Below, in pieces: positions 9,865 to 20,446 of a DNA stretch of 64,000 nucleotides. Below the pieces are notes generated by a model, which was not told the origin of the DNA, ran no database searches, and saw only the letters and a list, made by a program, of their open reading frames with translations. Source of the stretch: Cladosporium sp. IMV 00045 (lineage: Eukaryota > Ascomycota > Dothideomycetes > Cladosporiales > Cladosporiaceae); contig MSJI02000661.1 of assembly GCA_001931905.2 (NCBI GenBank), forward strand, positions 1 through 64,000, given 5' to 3'. The position numbers were made by a program, and so were the translations under genes. How positions within the stretch are numbered: position 1 is the stretch's first letter; each line of letters begins with the position of its first letter.

Positions 9865-12463
9865 ATGCGAGTGCTACTGAGGACCTACCCTCAGAGGAGC
9901 ATCGCACTAGCCACCGAGACCCATGTGCTAATCTTCAAACACAACTCCACTGCTGCCGGGTCAGCCAACAACTCCACCACCTCGGTGGCGGAGAATGGCG
10001 CACCACGTTGCATTGTTGAGTTTCTTCCGTGGGAGCAGGCGGATATGGAAGAGTACCGCACGCTCAGCTCACTCAAGGTCTACGGCACTCTTGGACTCAT
10101 CACGATAGGGCGCGATGTCTTTTTGTGTGTCGTTAGCAACGCGCGCAAAGTGGCGACCGTCCGTCCTGGCGAAGATGTCCAGCAGATCCTGTCCGTGGAG
10201 TTTCACTGCCTAAACAGGAGCGACTACGATCACTTGCTCGGCGACTCAATCAACCCCTTCCCCGATGAGACCATCGAGGCGGAGAACTGGGACTACAACA
10301 GCCAGGCCCAGAGAGAGTCTCTGATGGAGCATCCATGCGTTGCGCTCAAAAAGATGCTCAGTGGAGGTAGCTTCTACTTCAGCACTGATTTCGACCTCAC
10401 GAAGCGAGTGCAAGACAGGTCGTCAGAGTCGACCACAGTCGCTGTGGACAGCTTGGAGGCTGGTTTCCTCTGGAACACTTACATGATTCAGCCGCTCGTG
10501 GATTTCCGCTCACGCCTAGCTGAACACGAACGCGATGCGCTTGACGCCTCGGGCATTTTGACGTCAGCTATCCGAGGATTTGCATTGACCGTACATGTCC
10601 CTGCTTCTTCCTCGCCGGCAAGGAACTCCAGGACCGGTCAACCTTCAACCTTGACGCTCATTTCGAGGCTTTCCTGTCGCCGCGCTGGCACTCGTTTCAA
10701 CGCCAGAGGCATAGACGATGACGGAAACGTTGCCAACTTCGTTGAAAGCGAGACAGTATTCTGTACGGACGCAGTTTGCTTTTCTTTCGTGCAGTGCCGT
10801 GGAAGTGTACCTCTTTTCTGGGAGCAAGCAAATGGCATGCCACACCAGCAGAAAGTCACAATCAGTCGTTCTGCAGAAGCGACTCAGCCGGCATTCGACA
10901 AGCACTTCGAAAGCCTGCAGCGAGCGTACGGTGACGTGTTAGTCGTCAATCTGCTGAGCGAGGAAAAGACTGCCGAGGCACAACTCACGAGACAATACGA
11001 GCACCACATTCGACAGTACTCGGAAGCCCGTAATCCCGAGAAAACCGAGTCGGAGCATCAGCACGTTCAAATGGTCAACTATGACTATCACAGGGAGGTG
11101 AAAGGAGTTGGGATGGACGCAGCGAACGGAATTAAGCATGAGCTCATCGACCCAACCGTATCCTTCGAATACTTCCTCTCCGAAGAGGCGCAAGCAACTC
11201 CGCGTGTTGGCCCAGGAGGCCGAAAGGCTGTTTTGGTGGGTCAGAACGAAGTCCTTAAGCAGGCTGGTATCTTTCGCACAAACTGTCTTGACTGTCTGGA
11301 TCGAACGAATCACATCCAGCACATCATATCGAACTTGGCACTGGAAATCTTTCTTAGGCAACAAGATGGCAGAATGCCGACTTCGGACTTCTGGGCTCGC
11401 CATAACACACTGTGGGCAGATAACGGTGATGATCTGTCAATGATCTATACCGGTACGGGAGCGCTGAAATCGTCACACACCAGACACGGGAAGTCAAGAT
11501 TTGCCGGCCTCATTTCTGATATGCGAAAGAGCGCGGAGAGAGTCATTCAGAACAACTTCGTAGATCCAAACCGCCAGAAGACGATCGACTTGTTGCTCGG
11601 AAGGTTGATGGGTCAGATTCCGGTCCATTTGTATGATCCAATCAACGACTACGTAACCGCGGAGCTATTTCGCAGGGCATCTGAGTACACTTCGTCAAGA
11701 TCGATCAACATCTGGGTAGGCACATTCAACCTCAACGGCAGGACGGTTGGTATCTCAGAAGACCTCAGTCCATGGCTTTGCCCCGATGTAGAAAGCGCAT
11801 TGCAGATGCCGGAGATCGTCGCAGTTGCATTTCAGGAAATCGTCGAGTTGAGCCCGCAGCAGATCTTGCAGACGGATCCTCACAGACGCCAGCAGTGGGA
11901 GAACGCTGTGAGAATGACGCTCAACAAGAGAGCGGCGGCACTGGGTGGCGAGGACTACATCATGTTGAGAGGTGGCCAACTTGTCGGCGCGTCTTTGTCG
12001 GTCTTCGTCAGAGTCAGTGTTCTTCCGTTCATCAAGAACGTGGAGGGCGCAGTGAAGAAAACGGGCATGAGCGGCATGGCTGGCAACAAGGGTGCAGTCG
12101 CGATTCGCATGGATTACGCCGACACCTCAATCTGCCTGGTCACTGCTCATCTTGCTGCAGGCTTTGCCAACTACGAAGAGCGCAACCAAGACTACCGTAC
12201 CATTGCCAACGGTCTGAGATTTCAGCGTAATAGATCGATCGAAGATCACAAGGCAGTCATCTGGTTCGGTGACTTCAATTACCGCGTTGGCATTAGCAAT
12301 GAGAGAGCTCGCCAGTTGATCGATGCAAACGACCTCGGCAAAATGTACGAGAATGACCAACTTAACCTACAAATGGTTCATGGAAGAGCATTCCCTCACT
12401 ATTCAGAGACAACGCCAACATTCCTTCCCACCTACAAGTTCGATCCAGGAACCGACATTTACG
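9865..12463 (+). CDS. Synaptojanin-like inositol-polyphosphate 5-phosphatase, truncated by gap (copy 1)
   Basis: The first 866 codons of a Sac1-domain plus 5-phosphatase protein are present; the frame then enters the 20-N gap. The Sac domain carries its CX5R catalytic motif (CLDCLDRT, Cys474). The 5-phosphatase domain begins near residue 612 (WVGTFNLNG) and shows AFQEI, GNKGAV and WFGDFNYRV. The WCDRIL and SDHRP motifs needed for catalysis lie beyond the break and are seen only in the second copy. Nine residues differ from that copy over the aligned part. Apparent continuation past the gap into the membrane-protein sequence is an artefact, not a fusion. Confidence 0.92.
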
Positions 12464-12483
12464 NNNNNNNNNNNNNNNNNNNN
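12464..12483. other. Assembly gap of 20 N
   Basis: A fixed-length run of 20 N joins two contigs. The flanks are the interior of INP5x on the left and the interior of the membrane-protein gene on the right. Both genes exist whole elsewhere in the window, so the gap marks a contig join of unknown true size and order. Confidence 0.99.
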
Positions 12484-12957
12484 CCCTTCTACCAACACCC
12501 ACCAGCCTCGCACGAGCGCGTCCCGTCCATCACCACAACCCCCGCCAAAACCGCCCAACCACACTCTGAGAAAGACCTCGAATCAGGCAACGTCACCCCC
12601 TACTCCGGCCTGACCACCCAAGACGAAGAGAACCCCTTCAGCAATAAAATCGCTGTCGGCGCCAACAACCAGGAGTGCACCATGTGGCCCACGCACCAGA
12701 CCCTCAAGCAGACAAGGCTGCAGGACAAGCGCACAAGGCGCCAGGGACGCGCTCTCGGTTTTAGTTCGGTCAGACACCGCTGGGCCGCTTGCACCAAGAC
12801 GCAGAGGATGATCATCCGCATCTTCGTCGCGCTGCTCGTTTGCGGTGCTATCGTTGGCGTTGCCGTGGGTATCACCCGTTCGGTCAACGGGGGCGTGTGG
12901 TCTGGTAAGGGCAGCTCGCACGATTTCAACCGTGGCGGGAACGGCGAGGAGGCATAG
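12484..12957 (+). CDS. Single-pass membrane protein, 5'-truncated by gap (copy 2)
   Basis: The last 157 codons of the gene seen whole at 1613-2251. It starts directly after the gap at the equivalent of 1778 and keeps the NPFSNKI and CTMWP motifs, the basic segment, the membrane helix and the Gly-rich tail. Two residues differ from copy 1 (Lys to Arg, Gly to Ser). The missing N-terminus is an assembly effect. Confidence 0.85.
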   Translation, partial: PFYQHPPASHERVPSITTTPAKTAQPHSEKDLESGNVTPYSGLTTQDEENPFSNKIAVGANNQECTMWPTHQTLKQTRLQDKRTRRQGRALGFSSVRHRWAACTKTQRMIIRIFVALLVCGAIVGVAVGITRSVNGGVWSGKGSSHDFNRGGNGEEA

Positions 12958-14182
12958 ATGTGATTGTTAGGGTGTTCCAAAACCCTTCTATCATGCTTTG
13001 CTCTGCGCGTCTTGACCACGAATCCAACTCCTGAAGCCTCGATTCGCTTCTCTGGATGTCCATCACCACCACCACCTCTTGCAACAACGAAATCTCACAC
13101 CGCAACCGCAAATCCCTCACCACCAGCGCTTGCCTCACCATCATCGTCACCGCGAACCAAATACCACCCACTCCAAACCAAATCAGCATAACCTCGGCGT
13201 TCTAACAACACGGTCCAAGGGCGACAGTACGGTTGGGCCTTCAGAGACCAGGCGTTTCTTCTTTTCTTCCCATTTTCCATATCTCTTCAAGGTGTTCACT
13301 TTACTTTTCTTTACCGGACAAACAACAGAGTTCTACACAATGCACAGAAGACACATATTTTCTGCAGAGAACAGGCGCAAGTCAGGCGGGATCTTTTCTA
13401 GTTGGGCCGGGAAGGCGAGGCGTTAATTTCTTTTTTTGGGAGCTGGAGGAGTGAACAGAGATTTGAAGTGGAGAGGCGGGGGAAGAAGGTTAAGCCTTTT
13501 TCTTCTTTCCCTTCGAATTCGCTCGTCTGAACTTTTTTTTTTTTTTTTTTTTTTTCGGTATTTTACATTGGAGCAGGACCAGATATGAACCTTGGTCCTT
13601 CTTGACTTTTTCTTTCTCCTTTTACTTCTCAAAGTACAAATTTTGGGCTGGTTGTCTGTTATTCCTTCTCTCTTTCCCTCTGGCAAGGTCCGTGAAAGGG
13701 AAGGGGGGAAATGGGTACATAGGTAGCGTTGCACACATTGGAATGGGAGATATAAAAAGGAGATTGAAGTTTCCCATGCGTTTTATTCATGGCTTTATTG
13801 CTGATCCGTCTGGTACGATCTGTCTGTTGTGCGTGGGCTTTCACCGTGCATAATCAATCCCAAGAAGGTATTATTCTCGATTCGAAGGGGAAAGGATGAA
13901 AGAATGAGATGCGCGGCCGAAGACATTTCCCTGTTAGGAAAGGCTAGGTAGGGTATTGCAAATCAACCAGGGAAGAGGATCGAGACGAATGGATCCAGAC
14001 GGTCTCAGCACGTTCACCCTCCTTTTTTCTATTCAACACGACGAGGTGACATGCCCTAAAAAAACACCCAGTCTGGTGTATCCTCGTCACAATCCAGCTC
14101 AAAGACGCGCGACCTTGCCTGTCTGAACTAATCCAGATGAATGATGAAAACCGAGCCACCCCCTCCCGACCAACGCAAATCT
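12958..14182. other. Tail-to-tail intergenic region (copy 2)
   Basis: Counterpart of 2252-3459. It holds the 3' ends of two convergent genes and the long T-run at 13533-13555. No gene is supported. Confidence 0.6.
13533..13555 (+). repeat. Poly-T tract, 23 nt
   Basis: Twenty-three uninterrupted T residues. At the matching place in copy 1 (near 2820-2827) there is only a short mixed T-rich run, so this is a length-variable homopolymer between the two copies. Confidence 0.95.
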
Positions 14183-17149
14183 CTACATAACCACACACCC
14201 AACCCCATACATCGCCCTCTCCACATCGCCCCTGACAAGATACCAATCGGCCCTCCTCTCCGCAAACTCGTAAACTTCCTCCGCCGGGAAAATCCCCCTA
14301 TACCGCTGACTATCAGCAATAATCGCCGCCAACTCCTTCGCCTGCAAACTCGTCTTCGTGGCTTTGGTGGAAAGCAAGCTGGCGCGCTTGCCCGCTCCCC
14401 CAGCGCCGAAATACGTCCCCGGCGGATCGATGGCGACGAGGTAGATTTGCCCCAACTCTCGGAGCGCCGCGTAGTAGGGGAGGAGGGGTTTTTGGCGCAG
14501 ACCGGTTATGAAGGACGAGTAGGCGTTCAGGTCGGAGATGAGTTTGATCGCGCCGTGGTCGGTGCTGGAGATTCGCTGGCGTTTGACGTGTTTGCAGAGG
14601 AGGGTGAAGAGGCGGAGCCCGACTTCTTGCATGAAGACGTCGAGCATCGTTTTGTCCGTGCTGCCGATTAGCATGCTCGTGTGCCCGCTGATGGTGGATA
14701 TCACTTGTTTGGCTGTGGGGGTGGGGCCGATGTCGAGGTCGGGGACGGCGGTGTTGGCGCTGTCTTTGCTGGTGCTACTGCTGCTGGCGGCGCTGGGGTT
14801 GAAGTCTGTGGGCAGCTGGGTCGTGGCGCAGATGTATTCGACTTCGTCCATGAGGACGTCGATGCCTTTGTTGAGGCCGGCGGCGACGCGCTCGTCGAGC
14901 ATTTGCTCGAAGCGTTTCTTCTCTTTCACGGCCGGGTCGAGGAAGTCGTCGCGGTCGGTGAGTTTGGTCGAGACCATTTCTTGCGAGTAGAAGACGTCGA
15001 TCATTTGCTGGATGAGGTCGCCGACGTTGACGAGCTCGAGGAAGGTTACCAGGGGCTCGACCCCGGTGGCTTCTTGGGCGTTGCTGTTGGGGTCGCGTGC
15101 TTGGGCTTTGTATTCGCGCACCTGGCGCGGGTTGTAGTTGCCCAAGTGCTCGACGGCTTTGTCGAAGCCGGGTCGGATGTGTTTGTTGCCGAGGGTGTCG
15201 AGAAGTTCGACGAAGATGGCTTCGCATTGCTCTTTCGCGTCGGAACCGTGCTTGCCTTCTATTCTCACCATGATGGCCGCGCGCTCGATTGAAGCTTTCG
15301 CGAGGTGGGTGAGGTTGAGAGCTACTTCGATGCTGAACAGTGATTTGATGCCTTCAAGTCTGTTGTTCATGATGGCTGCTTTGGCCGCAAGTTCAGTGGT
15401 CGGTGGCTCTGGTTGTGGCGTTGAAGATCGATTAGGGTCACCTCCGAGACTTGGTGTCATGGGTCTTGAGGCGGCTTCTTTATTGAGAATTGGCTGGGCC
15501 GGGGCCTGCTTTGATCCAAATGGCAATGCTGTCACGGGCATCATGACCACTTTCTTGAATGATGACAGAAAGTCACGCTTGGCAGCCTGACGCTGCACGT
15601 TGGACATGAAGAACGATTCGGCATTCGCTTGCTGTTCCGAGAGTTCCTTTTCCCATCGACTGACTTCGGAGTCCGAGCGGGTCCTGAAAAAGGCAAGTTC
15701 TTCTGCGAGATAAAGGTCGATGTGCTTTTCAAAGCAATCAACCACCGCGCGTCGAGCCAGCTCGACGAAATCCGGTGGTGAAGCTTTGGAAGGCTTGATT
15801 GAAGCAACAAATCGCAAAGACTGCTCGAAAGTTCCTGAGACAGCTTTCACGTACGTCTCAGCGCCGTGACTGTGAGCTTCGTCGAAGAATGCTGTCAGAG
15901 ATGCCGAGATCACTTCTTCACATAATCGTGACAAGAGAGGCGTGAGCACGTCAACTGTTGGTGGGAAGACGCGGTCTATGATTGCTGCTTGGTCGACCAT
16001 GTGCTCTGATAAGCGCTCAAAGAACGACCGCGCCGGGTTGAGGTCGACGTGACCGGGTGCCACCGACTCCAAGCAGTCAAGCAAGTTACCAGGCCGCCTT
16101 GTCTTGTTCATGATAGTATCGTTGTTGATGAAAGCGTCAACGCCGACGGCTCCACCGTTTGCTGCGACAAGAACATGAGCATATCGCTTCATACGACCGT
16201 CAATATCGTTTGCGCTCAATCCTTGCTCAAATTCTCGAAGGACGGCGTTTTCAAAGGAGCCGATTGTTGAATCAAGTTTGGCTTCTCGGTTTGCCCAACC
16301 CTCGGTGTGGTCGCATTGTGCGAATCTTTTGAGTTGTGAAAGCATTTGAGCTTGTTGTTCAGGATCACGATAGGTCCGAAAGAGCATGGCTTCTGACTGG
16401 TTTCTTGACTTGGCGAGATTGTTATACAAAGGACCCAAGGCCGCGTAAACCATTCCAAACTCCTGCCTTGCATGACCTCTGATCGATCTCACCCGGGAAA
16501 GTGCCGTCAATGAAGCTGTCGTATCGAGGTGAGACGAGGGTTCTCGAGCCGGTGCGGCCGGGGATATTGTCAGTTCGTCAAAGCCATCCGCAAGATGCCG
16601 CTGCTGCTTCTGCACCGGCGATTGTGCTTTGTCTAGAGAAGTCTTGTAGCGTTCTTCTTCTATTCCGGCGTCAAACAAGGTCACACTCCCCGCATGCCTT
16701 CGCCCGCCTCCCGAATGCCCATTCTCATTTCCAGGGATATGTGCGCCTGTCCTCTTCGCCTCTTCTGCCTGCTTTGCCCTTTGCGCATCTGCCTTCCTCT
16801 TTCTGCCTTCATCGAATCGTTGTCTTGCTTCTCCATCATCCCATACTCCTATTGCTTTAAGCTTTTGAATCCACCTCGTGTCATCGTATACCATCTCTTG
16901 CAGCCTTCGGCTTACGCGTGCACATCGTGCCAAATCGGGGACCGGGAGGTAGTCGAGAACAGTCGCTATGAGTTCTGCCGGAAGTCTGGGTTTCGAAGCC
17001 ACTATCTGGGTGGCCCGCAGTGAAGCAAGTACATTGTCATTGCTGCGTGGTCCGGTCATTTGGGCTTTACGCAGGTTGGCCAGGTTTCGATCGGATGCTG
17101 GTGTCGACGAACGACCGCCGGAGCCAGCGGCGCTTGCAGGTCTCGACAT
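14183..17149 (-). CDS. RCY1: Recyclin-1 (copy 2)
   Basis: A 988-residue version of the protein at 3460-6429 with the same F-box, Sec10-like body and terminal Cys-Val-Val-Met. Differences include an extra Gln-Arg after the PVQKQ motif, a shorter Ser run near residue 815 and about fifteen scattered substitutions, most in linkers. The frame is intact. The Met at 17149 matches the chosen start of copy 1; here the frame does not stay open far upstream, which supports that choice. Confidence 0.88.
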   Translation of the reverse strand: MSRPASAAGSGGRSSTPASDRNLANLRKAQMTGPRSNDNVLASLRATQIVASKPRLPAELIATVLDYLPVPDLARCARVSRRLQEMVYDDTRWIQKLKAIGVWDDGEARQRFDEGRKRKADAQRAKQAEEAKRTGAHIPGNENGHSGGGRRHAGSVTLFDAGIEEERYKTSLDKAQSPVQKQQRHLADGFDELTISPAAPAREPSSHLDTTASLTALSRVRSIRGHARQEFGMVYAALGPLYNNLAKSRNQSEAMLFRTYRDPEQQAQMLSQLKRFAQCDHTEGWANREAKLDSTIGSFENAVLREFEQGLSANDIDGRMKRYAHVLVAANGGAVGVDAFINNDTIMNKTRRPGNLLDCLESVAPGHVDLNPARSFFERLSEHMVDQAAIIDRVFPPTVDVLTPLLSRLCEEVISASLTAFFDEAHSHGAETYVKAVSGTFEQSLRFVASIKPSKASPPDFVELARRAVVDCFEKHIDLYLAEELAFFRTRSDSEVSRWEKELSEQQANAESFFMSNVQRQAAKRDFLSSFKKVVMMPVTALPFGSKQAPAQPILNKEAASRPMTPSLGGDPNRSSTPQPEPPTTELAAKAAIMNNRLEGIKSLFSIEVALNLTHLAKASIERAAIMVRIEGKHGSDAKEQCEAIFVELLDTLGNKHIRPGFDKAVEHLGNYNPRQVREYKAQARDPNSNAQEATGVEPLVTFLELVNVGDLIQQMIDVFYSQEMVSTKLTDRDDFLDPAVKEKKRFEQMLDERVAAGLNKGIDVLMDEVEYICATTQLPTDFNPSAASSSSTSKDSANTAVPDLDIGPTPTAKQVISTISGHTSMLIGSTDKTMLDVFMQEVGLRLFTLLCKHVKRQRISSTDHGAIKLISDLNAYSSFITGLRQKPLLPYYAALRELGQIYLVAIDPPGTYFGAGGAGKRASLLSTKATKTSLQAKELAAIIADSQRYRGIFPAEEVYEFAERRADWYLVRGDVERAMYGVGCVVM

Positions 17150-17841
17150 TGTGGAGTGTTGTAGTGAATTCCATCGAACACACTAATCACATATCTGTTG
17201 CAATTCGCGGTTCCATTGAAAGAGGCCTTGAATGTTGCTCTGTATAAAGTCGGTCGGCAGAGACAAAGCCCCACACGCCGATCGTCACGGAGAGAGCGCC
17301 AGCTTGACAAGAGCGGCGAGACTACAAAGGTAAAGACGTCACCTTCTCTCACACGGCCCCCATCTCTTCTAGTTTGCCCTTGACTCGGGCATCATGGCAA
17401 CGGCCAAACCACTTTCTGTTTGGAGCCCCAAGAGCGCGAACCTTCCTCCCACGCTTTCCTCCTCCTCTTCTCCCCTGTACCCAGCACTTTACTGCCCAAT
17501 GCCCCTCGCGTATCTGTATTTTTCATTTTACAGGCGCCCGGTAGCGATGTCCAACTCTGCCCATCTGACTGCCTGCGCCCCAGCCGGCTCTGGTGAGACC
17601 CCCCGGGATAAGCCACCCGTGGGCATCGCCTAGCACCTACGCAGCGGCAACAGAGCAGGTTTATCTCAGCGCCCGCCCTGCCTGACCTTGTAAGTATACC
17701 AGTATCCTTTCCTTTCCTTCATCAATCCATTTCGCGCGCAATCCTGGCCCAGTCGGTATCCCTACCCGGTATCATCATCCTCCAGCATCATTACATTCAG
17801 CACGGATACATCGGTACGACTCACGTACCAACCCGCGCATC
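17150..17841. promoter_or_regulatory. Divergent promoter (copy 2)
   Basis: Counterpart of 6430-7125, with the same GTAAGT candidate leader-intron donor at 17690-17695 and the same CAG-containing segment ahead of the RS-rich start. Confidence 0.5.
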
Positions 17842-18432
17842 ATGTGCCTCATGAGCGTCAAAGAGGAGGAGGCACCGATCCCCGCGCGCGTAACGAGAGT
17901 GCGCAGAGTCGTCCGCCGGTCGCCCTCGCCTCCTCCGCGCGAGGTCCGCATAACGCGCCAGTCCTTCGTCGAAGAGCGCAAACCCTCCCCGCCACCCCAG
18001 CCCGAACACCGCACCAGCACGACCATCCACACGGAGCAGCGCCGCGTCTCACGGCCGCCCTCGAGCGCCGCCCCCAGCCGATCCACGCAAACGCACTTCG
18101 TCGAAGTCGACCACGACTCCAGCAGCTCGGAGGACGACGTGCGCTCGCGCTCCACGCGCAAGTCGTCCAGGTCAAAGTCAAAGCCGAGGACCGAGGCGCC
18201 CTCTTCGGAGTATAGCATGCACGAGCGCGAGTTCAGGCGCGAGAGGGGCTATTCGAGCCCCAGGCCGAAGCAGGAGTATGAGACGTACCGTTATGTCGAG
18301 GCGCCGAAGCATAGGAGCGGGAGCAGAGGTGGGTACTACGAGGGTCCGAGGGCGAGCCGGGATAGTTTCAGGCGAGAGAGGATGGTGGTTGAGGATGACT
18401 ATGGGAGACGCAGGAGGGAGTATCAGCGATGA
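17842..18432 (+). CDS. Small Arg/Ser-rich disordered protein (copy 2)
   Basis: A 196-residue protein identical to that at 7126-7716 except for one Ala-to-Ser change near residue 120. The many third-position differences between the copies with almost no amino-acid change are good evidence that this low-complexity frame is translated. No function is recognised. Confidence 0.78.
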   Translation: MCLMSVKEEEAPIPARVTRVRRVVRRSPSPPPREVRITRQSFVEERKPSPPPQPEHRTSTTIHTEQRRVSRPPSSAAPSRSTQTHFVEVDHDSSSSEDDVRSRSTRKSSRSKSKPRTEAPSSEYSMHEREFRRERGYSSPRPKQEYETYRYVEAPKHRSGSRGGYYEGPRASRDSFRRERMVVEDDYGRRRREYQR

Positions 18433-18761
18433 CCGTCGTTTGTTTGCTTCTGCATTACGATTTGCACATCTCGGCATGATTTCACCGGCGCTGGGACGAT
18501 TATGCTTTTCTCTTCTTACGACATATGTTCGACTGTTGGGGTCTTCCATTTTACTTGGTTTAATCTATTTCGTTGGATCGCTATTGCGTTGGGTCTTGAG
18601 CGATGCATTGGAAGAAAATTAATATCTTGAACATACCTGGGCATTGTGAGTACGCCGAGTGGTATGTATGCACGAGGCATCGTCAAAGTTATCTTCATGT
18701 TTTTTTCTTTTGGCATAGAAGACTTGAAACATTCAGAGCTTTTACATCTTTCCACACCCAC
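18433..18761. other. 3' flank of the RS-rich gene (copy 2)
   Basis: T-rich intergenic sequence matching 7717-8044, with no gene seen. It leads into the array that starts near 18762. Confidence 0.5.
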
Positions 18762-20127
18762 TGCGCAAATGTCCTCCTTTTCATGCCTTTAGAGACAACC
18801 GCCCACCACCGAGATACCACTCTATCTGGAAACGACGTGAAAAAGGTCCATGTGATCGAGAAAGTCGTCCCTCTCTGAAACAGCAATACAGCTATTATCA
18901 TACCTATAACACTGAAAACCATCGTGTACCGCTGAGACACTTAGTTTTGATCCGTGTAACATAGATGTTTCTGGGATTGAGGAATCGATCTTCGCCGACC
19001 CCATGGTGCGACTATCCTCGCACTCAGATCACCGGGACAATCCTAGACCGCAGAGAACCGACTTTCGGTGCAAGTGATATGGACATTTCTGGGATCGCGA
19101 AACCTCATCCCTCTCTGAAATATCGACACGGCTATTTTCGCCCTGAGATACTTGCAAGGATCGTGCACCATTGGCATAGTCGAATGGAATCGGTATAACA
19201 TGGTTGAGTGTGACGTTAAACCAACGGTCCTTCTCCACGGCACGTATGCAGCTATCGTCGCCTCTAGATATTAGAATGGTGCTGTCCCGCGGAAATACAT
19301 ATCCGCCTTTAGATCATTGTAACATAGTCGTTTTTGAACGACCAAGCATGGTCTTTCTTAGAGGCATACCTGCAGCCATCCGATTTCCTAGACTATGGAG
19401 ATCGATTCGATCGTTATGACTTAGGTGTTTTGACATGCGAGACTTGGCCAATCCCTCAGGCATGCGTGCAAATATCGTCACATATAGACTACTGAATCGA
19501 CTATATACCGCTGAGATACCGGCCAAAAAGTTGGCCAGTCTCTCTGGCAGGTATGCAATTATCATCATCCCTAGACTACTAAGACAGTTCCATACCGCTG
19601 AGATACTGGGAGGTAAGTCAGCCTTTCTCCGGGACGTGTATGCAATTATCATTGGTCATATATTATTGAGAGTGATTATTTCCTCTGGGATACTTAGACA
19701 AATTTTAGCCTTTCTTCTTGTCTTGTGAGCAACTACCCTCACCCCTAGACTATGGAAATAGCTTTGTTTTTCTGAGATACCTGGAGGAACTTCGTCCTTC
19801 CTCGATGGCGTTGATGCAGCTATCCTTAACTTCAGAGTACTGACTTGACTGTAGACCGTTTAGATGAGATGAGACGACTAGCTTATCTCCTAAGCAGATG
19901 TACAACTATCCTCACCTCAAGACCACTCAAATGCTTGTTCAACCGCTGAGATGCCTAGTGAATGTCAAGCTATTCTCCGTAGCATCTATGTAACTGTCCT
20001 CACCTGTAGACCATTACAATGCTCGTTGCAGCACTGTGATACGTTGTGAGAAACATGGCTTTCTCCGTAGCATCTATGCAGCTATCCTCAGATCTAGGAT
20101 ACTGAATCGATCATATGCCGCTGAGAG
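18762..20127. repeat. Degenerate periodic array F1, copy 2
   Basis: Anchors fall at 18769, 18892, 19012, 19132, 19252, 19376, 19472, 19559, 19646, 19733, 19820, 19906, 19994 and 20082. Spacings are 123, 120, 120, 120 and 124, then 96, then 87, 87, 87, 87, 86, 88 and 88. Most units can be paired one to one with copy 1, but the stretch 19376-19472 replaces two long units of copy 1 (8651-8889), a net loss of about 140 bp. The change from about 120 to 87 bp spacing occurs at the same place as in copy 1. Confidence 0.85.
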
Positions 20128-20446
20128 AGTAGCATCTGCATTAGCACATGTTTGTGAATGCTCGTGAAGAGAGGTTGGCGGAACCGCCGGAGAGACTTCA
20201 CAGATCAACGCCGATCTTTCCGGTTTTGGCGATTCGCGCTTTCCTGACCAACCTGACATCCACACAACTTCCCTGCACACTGCTTTCCCATGACAACGAA
20301 CTTTTTGATATTGCGACATATCATACTACAACATTCTTCGACCGTACTCCATCTAGCTACCACCATTCAATACAAAATCAGGCCTACAATCTCGACGCCT
20401 CACGCCCAGTCTCTGCTGCTCACAGCAGCAGCATGATCGATCAAGC
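20128..20446 (+). promoter_or_regulatory. Proximal promoter and leader of INP5x (copy 2)
   Basis: Sequence between the array and the ATG at 20447, nearly identical to 9546-9864. No TATA box is obvious; pyrimidine-rich tracts and CAGCAG repeats precede the start. Confidence 0.5.

Larger units (their letters stand above)
1778..12463. repeat. Duplicated block A, copy 1 (matches 12484-23045)
   Basis: This 10.7-kb block is repeated at 12484-23045 in the same order and orientation: membrane protein, RCY1, RS-rich protein, degenerate array, INP5x. The match begins where the second contig starts (1778 pairs with 12484) and ends where this contig stops (12463 pairs with 23045). That arrangement indicates overlapping haplotype contigs better than a tandem duplication. 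Differences are mostly synonymous or intergenic. Confidence 0.9.
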
